DNA of 64,000 nt, taken from Acanthacorydalis orientalis. Its lineage: Eukaryota > Arthropoda > Insecta > Megaloptera > Corydalidae. A program made the translations under genes and the position numbers. Shown here piece after piece: positions 11,301 through 23,470 of this stretch (position 1 is the stretch's first letter; every line of letters begins with the position of its first letter). The DNA lies in the NCBI GenBank assembly GCA_034766995.1, contig CM068318.1, positions 2,492,501 to 2,556,500 of the forward strand, read 5' to 3'. Below the pieces are notes generated by a model that made no database searches, was not told where the DNA came from, and was given only the letters and a program-made list of their open reading frames with translations.

Positions 11301-12200
11301 TAATTAAAGAATTATCTAAGGAAATGTATGTAAATTTCACTTTTTATTATAACATTTAATACAGTTAAAATGATATAAAAACTGTCATGATTTTAAAAAA
11401 AAATACTAAATTTGTTCATGAAATGTCTCGAGTAATTCTGTCAACTTTCCAGTCAACAAACATTTTTTTTCCAATTGAACGTTTCATTTAATATTCAGCA
11501 CTTAATTTAACAACGACACACAATATCTTTTAATACGGTTTTTATTCAACATATTTTATTAAAATATCTAGGCACCAAGTAAAAAAATACATTCTTAAAA
11601 TCTTATAAAGACAATTCGGTATAAAATTGTAAGGAAAAGATAGAAAACTGTACTTAAACTCGAAACAAATTCCATTCCGTTCAAAAATAAACATTAATTT
11701 AATTCGTACTGAATCTGAATATGTCACCAAAAATCAATATTCTTTTGAATTGAACCATCAACGCACCTTTACGTTTAACATTATCGCTCACACAGAATCA
11801 TGTAGTCTTTTGTAGTTACGGACAGTAAGCTTTTCTAACCCCACATCAGACACGCATCGCCAAATGTTAGAAGACTAGACAGGGATATAACCTGTATTTT
11901 CAAGATGTGCCATTTCAAAGCTGAATGCGAGTATGAGAAAACTTGGAAAAGCCGCAACTACTGGTGCAAGATAGAACAAACACGTTCGCTGACAGGACAA
12001 CAATTTGCAAGTGCTGTCTGTTTAACGACTTTCAACGAAACATAATTCCGAGAATGTAATATGGGAATATTAAATTTCACGTCATTGAAAATTTAATCGT
12101 AAGGATATGTTGGAATAAATATAAATACACACAAATAGATAGTGTGTAATTGGAAAAGATTACATTTTACCAAGAGTGTTAATTAAAAAAATAATATAGG
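11300..12200. other. Mixed AT-rich sequence, no gene assigned
   Basis: A 62-codon frame at 11,542-11,730 (-) has no recognisable feature. The stretch 11,750-12,060 is somewhat richer in GC (for example CACGTTCGCTGACAGG) and free of the repeat families. It could be a small conserved element. Confidence 0.35.
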
Positions 12201-12405
12201 TGTACTTTCATAAATTCTTTCTTGTTCATCCCATCTGATTAAAAATCTTCAATCAATCATTTTTTATCGCTTATGCATTTTTCTATCATGATATTTCAGT
12301 AAAGCGTTGAAGTCGGAAAAATATATAATTAAAGTTTGTGGAATGTAGAAGGAATGAAAATTCATTTGTGAAAATAAATTTAACCATACAGCTAGAGATA
12401 TATTA
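12200..12405. repeat. R3 foldback element with both arms
   Basis: Left arm: TCATAAATTCTTTCTTGTTC, ATCCCATCTGATTAAAAATC, CAATCAATCATTTTTTATCG, then GTAAAGCGTTGAAG at the centre. Right arm: AGTTTGTGGAATG, GAATGAAAATTCATTTGTGA and AAATAAATTTAACC. Confidence 0.65.
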
Positions 12406-12409
12406 TGTT

Positions 12410-13328
12410 TTATTTTCTTGCTGAAAAAAATAATTTTCCCAAGTTTACACGGTTTGATTTTCTGTTAAAATTCGATTTGTATTCCATTCTGAGATTTTTC
12501 GAAGACAAATACTATTAAAAAAGCACATACACAGGATCCTAGATCGAAAAATATAGAATTACAGCATCTGTTTATTTACTGAGGTGTTTAGAAATATATT
12601 TCGGTATTAGAAATTAATTTTTCACTCAGTCCTAAACTATGAAACCAATCTAATCAAACAATTGTTTCAAAATTGATTCTCACTTCTGTTTTGATTGTTG
12701 TCTATGCACATTTTGATGAAAATGCATCATCGTCAGATTTGTAAGATACAATCTATTTTAAGTAACAGTATAAAAAGATGTACTGATACGGAAAATTTAT
12801 TTTTTTATGATATTTAAAAGGAAATAGTTTTATTTTTAGTCTTTTTGAATGAATATGTTTCTATTTCATAAAATTACATTAGAGTTTTTATCTAATTATC
12901 AATAAGTACAATGAATAAGAAAAAGAATTTTTTTTAATATCATTTTTTTAACTTTTTTCCAACTATTATAACTGTGTTATTGGTAAACTTAAAATAGTAA
13001 TTTTGACAATACATAAATATATATATATATACTATTTATATCTATTCAAAAAAAATAAATAATGTTCAATAAGATAAAAAATACAATATCATTATATCTT
13101 TTTTCTGAAATTTTGATAAATAAATGGTACATGTACATTGCGAAAAACTCCAAAACTTGAAATGCAGTTTTATTATTAAAAAGGTTAATGATCGTTGAGG
13201 TTTGTGATAGATTAAAAATATATCAATTAAGTGATAACATATTTAATTAATATATATTACTGATAAATCTGACATAACTTATCTTTTACGACAAATGTAC
13301 ATGTTATTTAAAATTATTCGTTAAGAAT

Positions 13329-13400
<72 letters not shown>

Positions 13401-14785
13401 ATTAATTGCATTTCGAAACAATTAAAAAAAGTCTATGAATATGTATTACAGGAAATTGAAAAATAAATTCGGCAGATAAAAACGAGTTTCACGCATATTG
13501 CATATAAATAATTAAATTATAATAGTTGTGAATGTGGGTAGATTTTACAGTAAAAATAAAAAAAGGTACAGTTATTCCGTAGGCGTCAGTGCGAAAGTAG
13601 AAGTACGTTTGCTCCGGCGGTATATCCAAAATAAAAATAAAATATTTTTAGGAGAAGAAAGTCAGAAAGCATAATTAAACGTGTTTGTTTTCAATTTGTT
13701 GCTCGCGACGAGGATTTAATAATTTTATCAATTCGAAAACTTTATAAACATGAACTTTGACCTCTACACTGGTTGCGAATGAAATAAGTGGAGAGGTAAA
13801 ACATTTTTTTAGAGTTCTGGTGTGAGAATGTACTGAATAAAAACAGGCATACGATTTCGTGTCAAAGTTAGGTGTATACACGACATTCACAGATATGTCC
13901 TTATCAGTGCTTGAACATGTCCAGCACCAAAGTATACTCAACATAAAGTTCGCGTGTGTCGACAAAGTTTGAGTAAACCATACTTGAAACTAAATTGAAC
14001 AATTTAAATACGAAGAGCGTGAATAATGTTTTAGAGTTTAGGTTCTATTTCATTTAATACCTACGGCGTGACAGTTTGATATTTATAACTAATAGTTTTC
14101 ATCAGATTTACACAACACACACACAAACTCAAATATATGCATAAGGATTATTATTTATATCAACAGTTTCTCATATTTTAATTTTATAGAACTTTGTAAA
14201 GAAAAAATATGAATTTAATTTAAAAACGTGTCGAGCATTCAACAGTCTTCTTATTTCTTGAACAAGATACTGTTGTTAAAGTCTTATTCTATTCTTGATT
14301 GTCTTTGGAAGAATCAACTCTAAAAATGTAAATGCTGGGCGAGATTTGGCTGAATAAAATCCAAATATACAAGCAATTCAAATATATATTAAAGATTAAT
14401 AATTCACTAGCTTTGTACACATTTCTGTAAGAAAACTACAGTATAAAAATGTACAACTTTTGAATACCATATAAGTTTACTGGAGAACAAGGAAGATAGA
14501 CAGTAAAATAGTATTGAAATATGAAGAAAAAATTTAAAGCATAGAATTCAAGAGTTGATGGATTCTAACCATGAGAAACAAGATGTTGATGTAAACATCT
14601 TAAGAAGAATGAAAAAAGTACGATCCTACCGAAACACTGACTATATTTTTGTAAAAATAGAATAATAGTCCTGATTTCAAAACAGATTAAAGTGAGGAGG
14701 AATACGCGACATGTAATTTCAGTTTTGTTTTGAAAGAAATCTCTTTCTTTGGAATGATTGATTTTAACCAGATGAATTATTATTA
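12410..14785. other. AT-rich sequence, no gene assigned
   Basis: Contains two microsatellites and a 96-codon frame at 13,675-13,965 (-). That frame has a mixed composition (FMLSILWCWTCSSTDKD early) but no family I recognise, no clear splice sites and an ATG in a neutral context. It is not called as a gene. Confidence 0.4.
13333..13397. repeat. (AT)32 microsatellite
   Basis: One of the longest uninterrupted AT arrays in the window. Confidence 0.95.
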
Positions 14786-14789
14786 TTAC

Positions 14790-15000
14790 TAGTCAGAAGA
14801 TAATGATAACAACCTGACACATTGAGAAATATCTGCCAGAAATCGATCAAAATAAAAAAAAATACGGCCAGAACAAAGAACGAATTCCATACCATAAAAA
14901 GTAATTTTGTGATATATGAGACGAGAAAAGAATTCATTTGTGAAAGTGAATTTAACTACAATGTTATAACTGTATTGTGATTTTACTCGAGTTTCATTTT
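14790..15000 (+). repeat. R3 arm, well preserved outer end
   Basis: Forward arm with AGATAATGATAAC, GAAATCGATCAAAATAAA, GACGAGAAAAGAATTCATTT, GTGAAAGTGAATTTAAC and the outer end TTATAACTGTATTGTGATTT. This copy helps define the R3 outer boundary. Confidence 0.7.
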
Positions 15001-15236
15001 TTTAATTTACTCGCCTTTCCAGCTCGACTGTAAATTCTCATTACACACAATTGTACGACAAATCCTTCCTAGAACGTTACGTACTAAATTCTTTATACTA
15101 AAAAGTATTAAATTATTTTTACAAAAATAATTATTTCCAACACTTGTGTATATTGTTCTATTAGCATATCTGATTTTCCCGTATACAATTCAGTCATAAA
15201 TACAACATAAGCTAATTAATTGCGAAAAACATTGAA

Positions 15237-15258
15237 ATATATATATATATATATATAT
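15237..15258. repeat. (AT)11 microsatellite
   Basis: Short uninterrupted AT array. Confidence 0.9.
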
Positions 15259-15259
15259 G

Positions 15260-16795
15260 TGCTGTGATAAGATAATGAACTGAAAAGTATTGTTGCGTTT
15301 CTATCAAGAGATGAGCGGCAATTATCTCATAACAAAAAGCTTTTAAGGTAATGCAAACTGTATTCAGCAATACAATGGACGTGATTATTTTTACAATGAG
15401 ATTAATGTGAATTTGTATATACATTTTTTTTGTTCGTGCACAACAGACATTACCCATAAAACATGCGAAAGGGTATTACACAACTCGAATGTGTTTTGTG
15501 TAAACGTTTCTTAAAATAAAACATTTTGTCCATGTTCATCCCACATCGAATAAAGCCATTTATCAAGCAAGAGACGCTTTAATACAAAGACATGTCAAAT
15601 AATAAGATTCGCTGAAGTTCAACTTGGCTAAGAAAATTTGCGGTGGTTGACATTTGAGTATTAAGTAGCTAAGATAACGACGGCTGCCTCCGCGCAGTAA
15701 ACGTCGATACGACTGCGTGACGTTTGTGAATTATGTAGCATTACATGGTCAGTTGATTATTTTCCAAATGTCTATACTAATTAAATGAAATGTATTAATA
15801 TTCTGAACGAAATTGGGTAAAAGTACTAACATGTTATTAATTTTACGTTTGACATGCGTTATACGTTTGTGTATGGTGTTTTTTCATCGTTTTTTTTTCA
15901 TTGTTCATTAAATAGATGTCGACTTTTAAGAGTAAATGTTTTGTAAACAAAGACACAATGTACAACTCTTTATATTTAATAGAATTGATGTGTAAAAAGC
16001 ATCAAAAAATAAACATTATAAACGTTGACATCCAATGTATACAATGAGCAAATTTGTTCTAGACAATGTGTTCAGTTGTAGTAAAAAACGAACATTCAAT
16101 TAGATTAAAATATTAAATTCATATATATATATATACATACACGCACACACTTATGTGAGTAAATGTGTACGAGATAAACTACACACATTTTTTAAATACA
16201 AATTTATTAAGGCGGTAAAATTTTAAAAATTAATCAATCACTGCATTTTCCATTACTGTGTCAAAAATATATACACAAAAACAAACATTATTTTTATTCT
16301 TCGCGTAATAGATACGATTTTTTTAAACTGTTTATAAATTAAAAAAATGTGAACGTCTTTTTAAAAAAAAACGTAACGAATTATAAATTATGTAATTAGA
16401 CCTGATGAAACATTAATTAAAATGAAATTAGTTTTGAAGATTGATGGAAATCGTTTGTTTCGCATAAACTTGTTCTTACAGCCAATAAATGTCGAATTTA
16501 ACTCTAAGTAAATATACCATATTTTCATTGATTCGTTACTGAGTAAAGATATAAATATTTATTTTACAAAATAAGGTGGTATGTTTTAGTTGATGTAAAT
16601 TTCTATGAAGTAAATTACTCGCAATGTAGTTCTGACACCACTAAATTCACTTATTCCAGACATCACTGTAAAAAAGTTAATGTAAACTGATAAGATTATA
16701 TCAACTTTATACTAGTTTTAATCCACGGCATCATGAAATTAAGATTAATGACTTAAAATGTGAAGCTGGGACACAGTTGGTTCTCTTTTTTCTCT
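15260..16795. other. AT-rich sequence with no supported gene
   Basis: Includes a (TA)7(CA)n tract at 16,121-16,150 and a CpG-containing patch at 15,640-15,725. The 81-codon frame at 15,212-15,457 (-) ends in the AT array and is not credible. Confidence 0.4.
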
Positions 16796-16799
16796 AACT

Positions 16800-16930
16800 T
16801 TATTGAATTGCATTAAAATGCATCTAAGCATCAATAAAAAATGATTTATTAAATATTTTTGACCAGAATTATATTTATAGATTATGAGGTGAAAAAACAA
16901 TTCATTTATGAAAATAAATTAGTATTAAAC
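16800..16930 (+). repeat. R3 arm
   Basis: Forward arm: AAAAAATGATTTATTAAATA, TTTTTGACCAGAATTATATT, TGAGGTGAAAAAACAATTCA, TTTATGAAAATAAATT. Confidence 0.65.
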
Positions 16931-17728
16931 TTTATTTTAAGTAATATTCTTGTCTGATACAACATTTATTGACTAGTCTATTACTAAATATATTCTATAC
17001 TAAAACTGAACTTCAATTTTAAGTCCGAATATAATTCAAATACTGCAAACACACAAACACACACATGCTAATTAAATTTTCCTGAAATTGTTTGGAAATT
17101 AAAACTTTACAATAAACCAAATATATAATAAGGAATATAAATACATTCAGAATAATTAAAAAAAAATCCAAAATGGGAACAAACTACAGAAATAAATTGC
17201 AATACGAAAAATTTTAATGATTTATTCCACAAAGAATGTTTTTATAAGTTCCCAGGAATCAAAATAGAAATACTTAAAACAAAATAGAAAAAATAAAACC
17301 GGACAAAACATCAGAAATAAATATTCAATACATAATATTTATTGAAGAAAATATGTTTTTCAAGTCTATGAAGAAATTAAAATGTAAACAGTAAATGTAT
17401 TAAAAATAATCATGCAAGTAATCAAACAAAAAAAAATGATACCTGTATTCATTGTTAACTAAAAGATTCGTTTAAAATATAGTAGTATAAAATCTAATTT
17501 AAATTCAGAATAAATCAGATTTGATAATTCTATTGAACTGATACTTAATATGAACACATATTTAAATGAATAAATTATAAAAGAACTTACTACTTTATAT
17601 CATGAAACTCAGCTTACCTGTAACAAAAAAAAAATACAAATTAGTCAAAATAGAAATAAGTATATTTAACATCAATTAAACATACAAGAACAATTATTTA
17701 TGAGAAAAAGTGTTCATGAATGGAAATA

Positions 17729-18221
17729 TTAGATGTAAAAAGTAAATCGATGCTTTCAAACTGAATCAATCATAACTTTGTTTTAAATTAAAATATTTTC
17801 TTGTCGTTTAAGGATTCTGAAGTATCAATCTTGACAATTAAAAACACTATACATGTTGGCATAATCCCTCACAAAACGATAGCGCCCGAAAAGCAACATA
17901 TCAAGCATTGCATCCTTTGCACATTCCAGTTGAAAAAATGCTGCCTTCGAGAATGAATTGTTCAGCTTTGGGGGAAAACTTTTGTAACGTATAAACCGTA
18001 ATCTGGCTGACACCCATTTTAAAACAGTGAAAGAGGTCCGAAATGTTCATTGACTCGAAGGCGCCATTTTTTTTCAGCGACGGGTTCGTCAGTTACCCGC
18101 CAGACAAAGCAGAGTTATACAAAGCAACGGAAGATATTTTAAGGATTGAAATGTATTTCATTTTTCAGTTGACATTCATTTTCTATATAAAAAAAGGCAC
18201 CGAACTAATATACACACCTAA
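17729..18221 (+). mobile_element. R1 mariner-derived short element, copy B (complete)
   Basis: A 493-bp element with both termini. The left one starts TTAGATGTAAAAAGTAAATC and the right one ends TACACACCTAA. Both are flanked by TA (17,727-17,728 and 18,222-18,223), the mariner target duplication. The right part (18,043 on, +) reads FIDSKAPFFFSDGFVSYPP, which resembles the end of mariner transposases (xxFFxxGIxxLPxRW). The catalytic core is absent and stops interrupt the rest, so the copy cannot move by itself. This is the best copy for a family consensus. Confidence 0.8.
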
Positions 18222-18439
18222 TACATTTTTTAAAATGTAAAAAATTGATTTTTTCAACAAGTACAGGAAAAATAATCTATCAGATCACCAGATTTTCCAC
18301 GCCTGTGCGTTCTGATAAGAATCGCATCGTTGTTAAAATTTTAAACATTTATATAAGTGTTTGGCGTGTACGGAGAAAAATTCTTTTATAAAAATAAAAG
18401 ACGTTCAATCAAGCTACTAATGTTAAAATTAAGACACTT

Positions 18440-18565
18440 CACTAACACAACAAACAGGTTTAATAAATGATTATCAATCATTTTTGATTTTTGTTTATTT
18501 GTATTTGTATGACGATGCAATAATCTACAAAGTACAGAAAAGTCTTAAAACATTTTTGTATTTGT
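18440..18565 (-). repeat. R3 arm
   Basis: Reverse-complement arm: GGTTTAATAAATGATTATCA, ATCATTTTTGATTTTTGTTT, TGACGATGCAATAATCTAC, AAAGTACAGAAAAGTC. Confidence 0.65.
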
Positions 18566-18593
18566 TGAGAAACTTCTTGTAATCAAATGGTGT

Positions 18594-18597
<4 letters not shown>

Positions 18598-18661
<64 letters not shown>
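18598..18661. repeat. (AT)31 microsatellite
   Basis: Long uninterrupted AT array, ending with GTGT. Confidence 0.95.
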
Positions 18662-18662
<1 letters not shown>

Positions 18663-18699
18663 ATGAAAATCCATAAGATAAATATATTTAATCAGTCGT

Positions 18700-19420
18700 C
18701 AACACTTATGAAACATCGTTACTAAAATTAAATCCCTCATAATTAGTTCATAAGCACAAACAGCTACTATTCACGAAAAATAAACTTGCACGTGACAATT
18801 AAACCGAACAAATTTCACGTGGCATCACTGGCAAATATCTAATTTGCATGTACTTTTTTCCCGTAAAACAAATAGATTTAATGAAAGGAAAACAACCGCG
18901 TCGATACTTCTTTCGCGGGATATTCTAAAAGGTTTGCATAGCTGCTTGATTGATATGATGAAATTAACGCGCGAACGAGATGAAAAATAAACACTTCGAC
19001 TTCATCACGTAACCGATTGACAAGGAGGCGGGGAAGTTTACAAGCTGATCGGATTATTGACATTCTGATGAAAGTATATCCGGTGTAAAGCGGCGATGCA
19101 TGGCGTTGAATTAATTACCACACGATAAATAGGACGAGCGTACACACATACGCTCGCATACGACGACGCTTGATGACCTTTATTGTGATACACACATTCA
19201 TGTCTTCGAATGCATCAAGTTGATTGAGGCTTCATAGTTGTGGCGAGATTTTCACAGACGAACGAGAAGTTCAAGTGCGCGTTTTTAATGTTAGATTATG
19301 ATATTATGCAGCAGAAACTCGAATAAAAAAATGTGTGTTATTTGAACGGTCAGGTGTCTGCTAATGCATAAAAGTTGTCCGATCGGTCAAAATCAGTTAT
19401 GTTTGACACTAAGTTTACAT
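18700..19420. promoter_or_regulatory. CpG-richer block with clustered factor-site motifs, candidate regulatory DNA
   Basis: The block is clearly less AT-rich than its surroundings and repeat-free. Near its start it contains CACGTG (about 18,790), a related CACGTGG (about 18,818) and the octamer ATTTGCAT (about 18,842). Further on there are CpG-dense tracts (ACGACGACGCTTGATG near 19,160). No gene model is visible. The composition resembles conserved non-coding DNA, but this is inference from sequence texture alone. Confidence 0.3.
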
Positions 19421-19429
19421 TCACTTCTA

Positions 19430-19600
19430 CAAACGAATTTTTCACTAATCGCACAAACCATAAAAAAATAATGATCAAAAATGTTTAATAAGTGATTATA
19501 GATCATTTTTAATCAATACGTATGCGTATTTAAACGACGATTCTATCATTCACACAGCGTTAAGCTAGAGAGAAATCTGATAAACTATTCGAATTTTAGA
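19430..19600 (-). repeat. R3 arm
   Basis: Reverse-complement arm: TTTTTCACTAATCGCACAAA, CCATAAAAAAATAATGATCA, AAAATGTTTAATAAGTGATT, TTTTTAATCAATACGTATGC, GATTCTATCATTCACACAGC, GTTAAGCTAGAG. The inner end GCGTTAAG matches the R3 centre. Confidence 0.7.
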
Positions 19601-19609
19601 TTTTTCTGT

Positions 19610-20836
19610 ACCATACCGCTTTGAGGATATACTATAGCTCCTATTGCTCCTGTGTATAGCAATCAATAACCAATATTTTAACATGTTTGAATAGAAAAAA
19701 AATTGATGTTTTCAGAATGAGTGAAATTATAATTAATTATAATTTTAGCAACTAAATGAGCTTCTCTTGAAAAGGCAATTAATTTTTAAACCAATCTGAC
19801 GAATACAATTGATTTTTAACTACAAATTCCCCAATTATTGAAATTCTAATCCAAATGATAATAAATTTACATTTCTTATTATAGAAATTACACTTTTTTT
19901 TTGAAGAATTCACTGTAGAAATTTAATATTTCGTTTTGGATCAGAAATGAATCACCTACTCATCTTTTCTATCAAAAAGTTCAATAAATAAATATACAGA
20001 AAATCTGATTTTTAAATATTCTATACATTGATTTTCTGTTTTCAGCCTGGATTCTGTATGTGTGTGAAATATTGACTGAATATAATTATCTGGTTTAACT
20101 AGCAAAAAAAAAATATCCCTCGAACAAGTAACTGAATAAGCGAGAAAAAAAACAGATGAATTTTACAAGACATACCTCTTTTCAACAGTCTACAAGTCTA
20201 TAAACGTGTCTTCAATCCGTATTGTTTTATAAATACTTCGGCGAAAGAATTAACGATTTCTTTTCCATGATAACAAAAACGGAACACCATACGATTTTTT
20301 CCGTATTCGAAAATGTGATTTTATTCAATAAACTGACAGTAAGAAAATAAACATGACATATGAATGGCATAATGGAGTTTAAAACGTTGTCAGTCTATAT
20401 ATAAGTCTTCGCTCATTCGTGTCTGAGTAATAGAAACAAAATGTTTCATCGAAAATTATGTCAAATCGTGTGCTTTGATATTATTTCAAAGTGATTTCGG
20501 CACAGGTATTCAATACGGAAGAAGGAAAAACAGTCTGTTTAAATACTACTTGCGTTCGAAACCACTGACGTAGACAAATGGAACGGGTGTGTTCAGTAAT
20601 GTATTATTTAGGAGATTGATTTATATACGACTGATTTTGTTTTGTTTGGTTGTTTTTTTTTTAAAAAAAAAATGTCAACGGAGATAAATGATAAAACAGC
20701 ACAACTTCGGTACAGGTTATATAAATTCCTTTGAGATGGGTCATTCATAAAATATTGTAGTTAGCATGTCATATGCAAACAAAACGTAATAACGTTTTAT
20801 ATTCGTTCCGTATTATAGTTGACTGATTTATTTGTT

Positions 20837-20838
<2 letters not shown>
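19610..20838. other. AT-rich sequence with no supported gene
   Basis: No repeat family copy was recognised. The stretch contains a T12A10 palindromic run at about 20,650-20,671. Longer open frames are absent. Confidence 0.4.

Positions 20839-20840
<2 letters not shown>

Positions 20841-20916
<76 letters not shown>
20841..20916. repeat. (TA)27 then (GA)10 compound microsatellite
   Basis: TA array passing directly into GA array, as at 914-989. Confidence 0.95.
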
Positions 20917-21330
20917 TAAATTGTTCAAACGTATGTTTTTGTAAACATTGTTCAGGTTAACATCTTAAGAAAAGTTTACAGTAAAATTTTATCCTTTCTA
21001 TATATCCAAATACTTCTGACATTTTTTATGCTGGTTTTAAGTCGTAAAAATATTTGTAGTAAAACGTTAACTTTTCAAATTAGAGATTGATTGTCTTTTG
21101 TGTCTGAAGTCTTTTGCGTATTAGTGGAAATTAGAGGAAGTTTATTTCGAAAAACAATCAGTTTTTTTTATCAAAATATGGATATTGAAAATAACAGTTA
21201 AATATTTTTTCCACATGCAAATAATTGATCTTAAAGAAGAATTGTATTCCTACTAAAAAAAAAAAACGTAACTTTTCATTCCGGATACTACAATTTTTTA
21301 ATGATATTTTGAAAATAATTTAATAAGTTA

Positions 21331-21763
21331 TTAGATATAAACATTAATTCGATACTTTTAAATTTAATCAATCACTATTAGTTTTTAAACTCAAATGTTT
21401 TCTCGTCGTTTTAATATTTTGAAGCGCCAATCTTAACATTTAAAAACGCTATACATCTTGGCCAAGCAGTCGGCATAACCTCACAGAACAGTAGCGAAAA
21501 AATAGCTTCTGGCATTGCACACTTTTCGAATTCCAGTTGAAAACAAATAATTCTGCGGAAATGATTTGTTCAGGTAAGGAAAATTGGTGCGATGTATAAA
21601 ACATACAAAAAAATACTAAAATATTGAAAGGGGTTCGAAAGTCTATTACAATTTCATTTACTCCTTTTTCGTCAATTATCAGACAAATGGAGCAAAGTTA
21701 TACCAAATAATGTGAGATATTTCATGGAATGAAATGTATTCCATTTCTCTCTTCCTCTATTTT
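21331..21763 (+). mobile_element. R1 mariner-derived short element, copy C (3' end lost)
   Basis: The left end TTAGATATAAACATTAATTC is preceded by TA (21,329-21,330). The interior follows copies A and B (ACGCTATACATCTTGGCCAA, GCAGTCGGCATAACCTCACA, GAGCAAAGTTATACC). It stops at CTATTTTA, where copy B continues with CTATATAAAAAAAGGCACC, and is replaced by a (TA)n array. The right terminal repeat is therefore missing. Confidence 0.75.
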
Positions 21764-21786
21764 ATATATATATATATATATATATA
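21764..21786. repeat. (TA)11 microsatellite at the broken end of R1 copy C
   Basis: TA array in the exact position expected for the R1 3' end. Confidence 0.9.
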
Positions 21787-21863
21787 CATTGAATGAATAC
21801 TAATTTAAACATAAATACAGGGAACACGCATACAATTTCTAATGGAAATATTTTATTTGATTG

Positions 21864-21997
21864 AATAGATGAACTTCGACTAATCGAAAATCAAATCGTG
21901 ATTATATTATATAAAAGCCAAACTTCGAAACTAGTTAAATATTGAATGGTCGAAATACAGTATATTTGTTTGTATGTAAGGTTCAGTAATGATTAAC
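21864..21997 (+). repeat. R4 interspersed repeat, copy 1
   Basis: About 134 bp matching 25,306-25,426: GAATAGATGAACTTCGACTA, AAAGCCAAACTTCGAAA, GAATGGTCGAAATAC and CAGTAATGATTAAC. The other copy sits inside R1 copy D. Identity of the element unknown. Confidence 0.75.
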
Positions 21998-22199
21998 TGA
22001 AAATCAATACTGAAAACTGTAGGTTTCAGAAAACTTGTCAGATCGCGCAGACATAAATAACACACTTAAGATAATTTCATGCAAAATATAAACCCGGAGA
22101 TATTATAAACATTTTTATGTAAGACTATGAAATGATGACGATATTAAAAGCCTATGATATTAAAAGCCCTAAAAATTTGACAACTAATAAAAAAAACTG

Positions 22200-22800
22200 T
22201 TAATTAACAACCACGCACACACACACACAACACTCGGATCCTTAGAGGAATTGCACGACCGCAAAGCGGAACCATAAAAATCAACTGTATAAATAATGTT
22301 TATGATCAATAAAAGTGCGGAAGAAGAAAGTGAATTCGTGTGATGTATAGATAGGCCGTAAACAAAAATCACGGATCGCGGACGGTGGTTGAACAGAAGA
22401 GGCAAATGTCTGAATGCTCCACGTGTTCGTAAGTGGCATTTCCCGCGCTGCTAAAAATAAAAGTGTGCTGAAAACAGAAGACGCGCGCGTGCGCGCGCCG
22501 TTATTCACTCAAGACATATTTTTAGACAACAGACACGACGGTCAGCGTTCGATGAGACGACTGGAGCCCGTCATAAGTATTGTTAGATGCTAATACATTC
22601 GTTTCTGTCTGAAACTATTCTAATCGTTTCACCACAAATAGACTGTTTGCTACTCGCGGCCAATGAATTTATTACGGCAGATCAGCGTTACAACCGTTTC
22701 CGTCTTTGATGTTCCTTGCTATGTCTATTTCAGTTACGCTACAATTAATTTCTAATTTTTAATGTCACGCCTTACGAAAAATGTCAAGAAAGCGTGTAAT
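22200..22800. other. GC- and CpG-rich block with alternating CG tract
   Basis: The most GC-rich repeat-free part of the first half of the window. It contains (CA)n at about 22,204-22,229, a CG/TG alternating tract at 22,481-22,500 and a good splice-donor-like GTTC/GTAAGT at about 22,426-22,434. Overlapping frames on both strands exist (for example 22,281-22,508 minus, 75 codons), none with a known domain. It may hold a first exon or promoter, but no model can be built. Confidence 0.3.
22481..22500. other. Alternating purine-pyrimidine CG/TG tract
   Basis: About 18 bp of alternating CG with one TG step, followed by CCG. Such tracts can adopt Z-DNA. It is an outlier in an AT-rich window. Confidence 0.6.
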
Positions 22801-22869
22801 GAACGCTGCAATGGCGACACCTGAACGATCGCAAGACAATGGTGTACTGACTCTCTGTATTGACATCTT

Positions 22870-23050
22870 CACAATTCTCTAAATTCATTTTTACAAATAA
22901 ATCCTTTTTCGCCCTACAAACACATAAAGAAAAAACAATAAATCATTGGTGATAAGTTCTGACTTTTCATGACACAATCGAAAACGTTTATAAGGCGAGT
23001 GAAAAATTCATCTATGAACCCTGAACCAAATGTTATAAAGGAGAAAAATG
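22870..23050 (-). repeat. R3 arm
   Basis: Reverse-complement arm: AAATTCATTTTTACAAATAA, CGCCCTACAAACACATAAAG, AACAATAAATCATTGGTGAT, then TTTTCATGACACAATCG. Confidence 0.6.
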
Positions 23051-23249
23051 TTTACTGTAAGAAGCATTCCCAGAGACACGACAGAAGAATTAAGATAAAT
23101 ATATAAATGAACATAAATAATATATGAAATAAATATATATATGAACATAAATAAGACACAAAAAAATTGAGTAACTTTCTAGTTGGCTGACTAATTATGA
23201 AACTATTTTCTTACAATCTTCTAAAAATAAATAAATATTTTTGAAGAAT

Positions 23250-23470
23250 GAGATTTTTCTACATTTGACGCTCTAAAGATGTTAGCATCGCGATCGAAAT
23301 TTATAAAAGCAACAATAAATAATGATTTACTGAATATAGTTGGTCAGAAAAAGTTCTGTAGGATGAAAAAAGAATTCATTTATGTAAACAAAGAAAAGAA
23401 CACATTTTTAATCAGATAGAAATTCTTAAAACAAAATTCACTATAAAAGAATAAGTGGTGAAAATCCATT
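23250..23470 (+). repeat. R3 arm
   Basis: Forward arm from the centre outward: TTTTCTACATTTGACGCTCT, AAAGATGTTAGCATCGCGAT, AGCAACAATAAATAATGATT, TTGGTCAGAAAAAGTTCTGT, AGGATGAAAAAAGAATTCAT. Confidence 0.75.

Noticed and set aside
13675..13965. 96-codon minus frame with mixed composition
   Set aside because: No motif, no splice signals and no neighbouring exon; likely chance.
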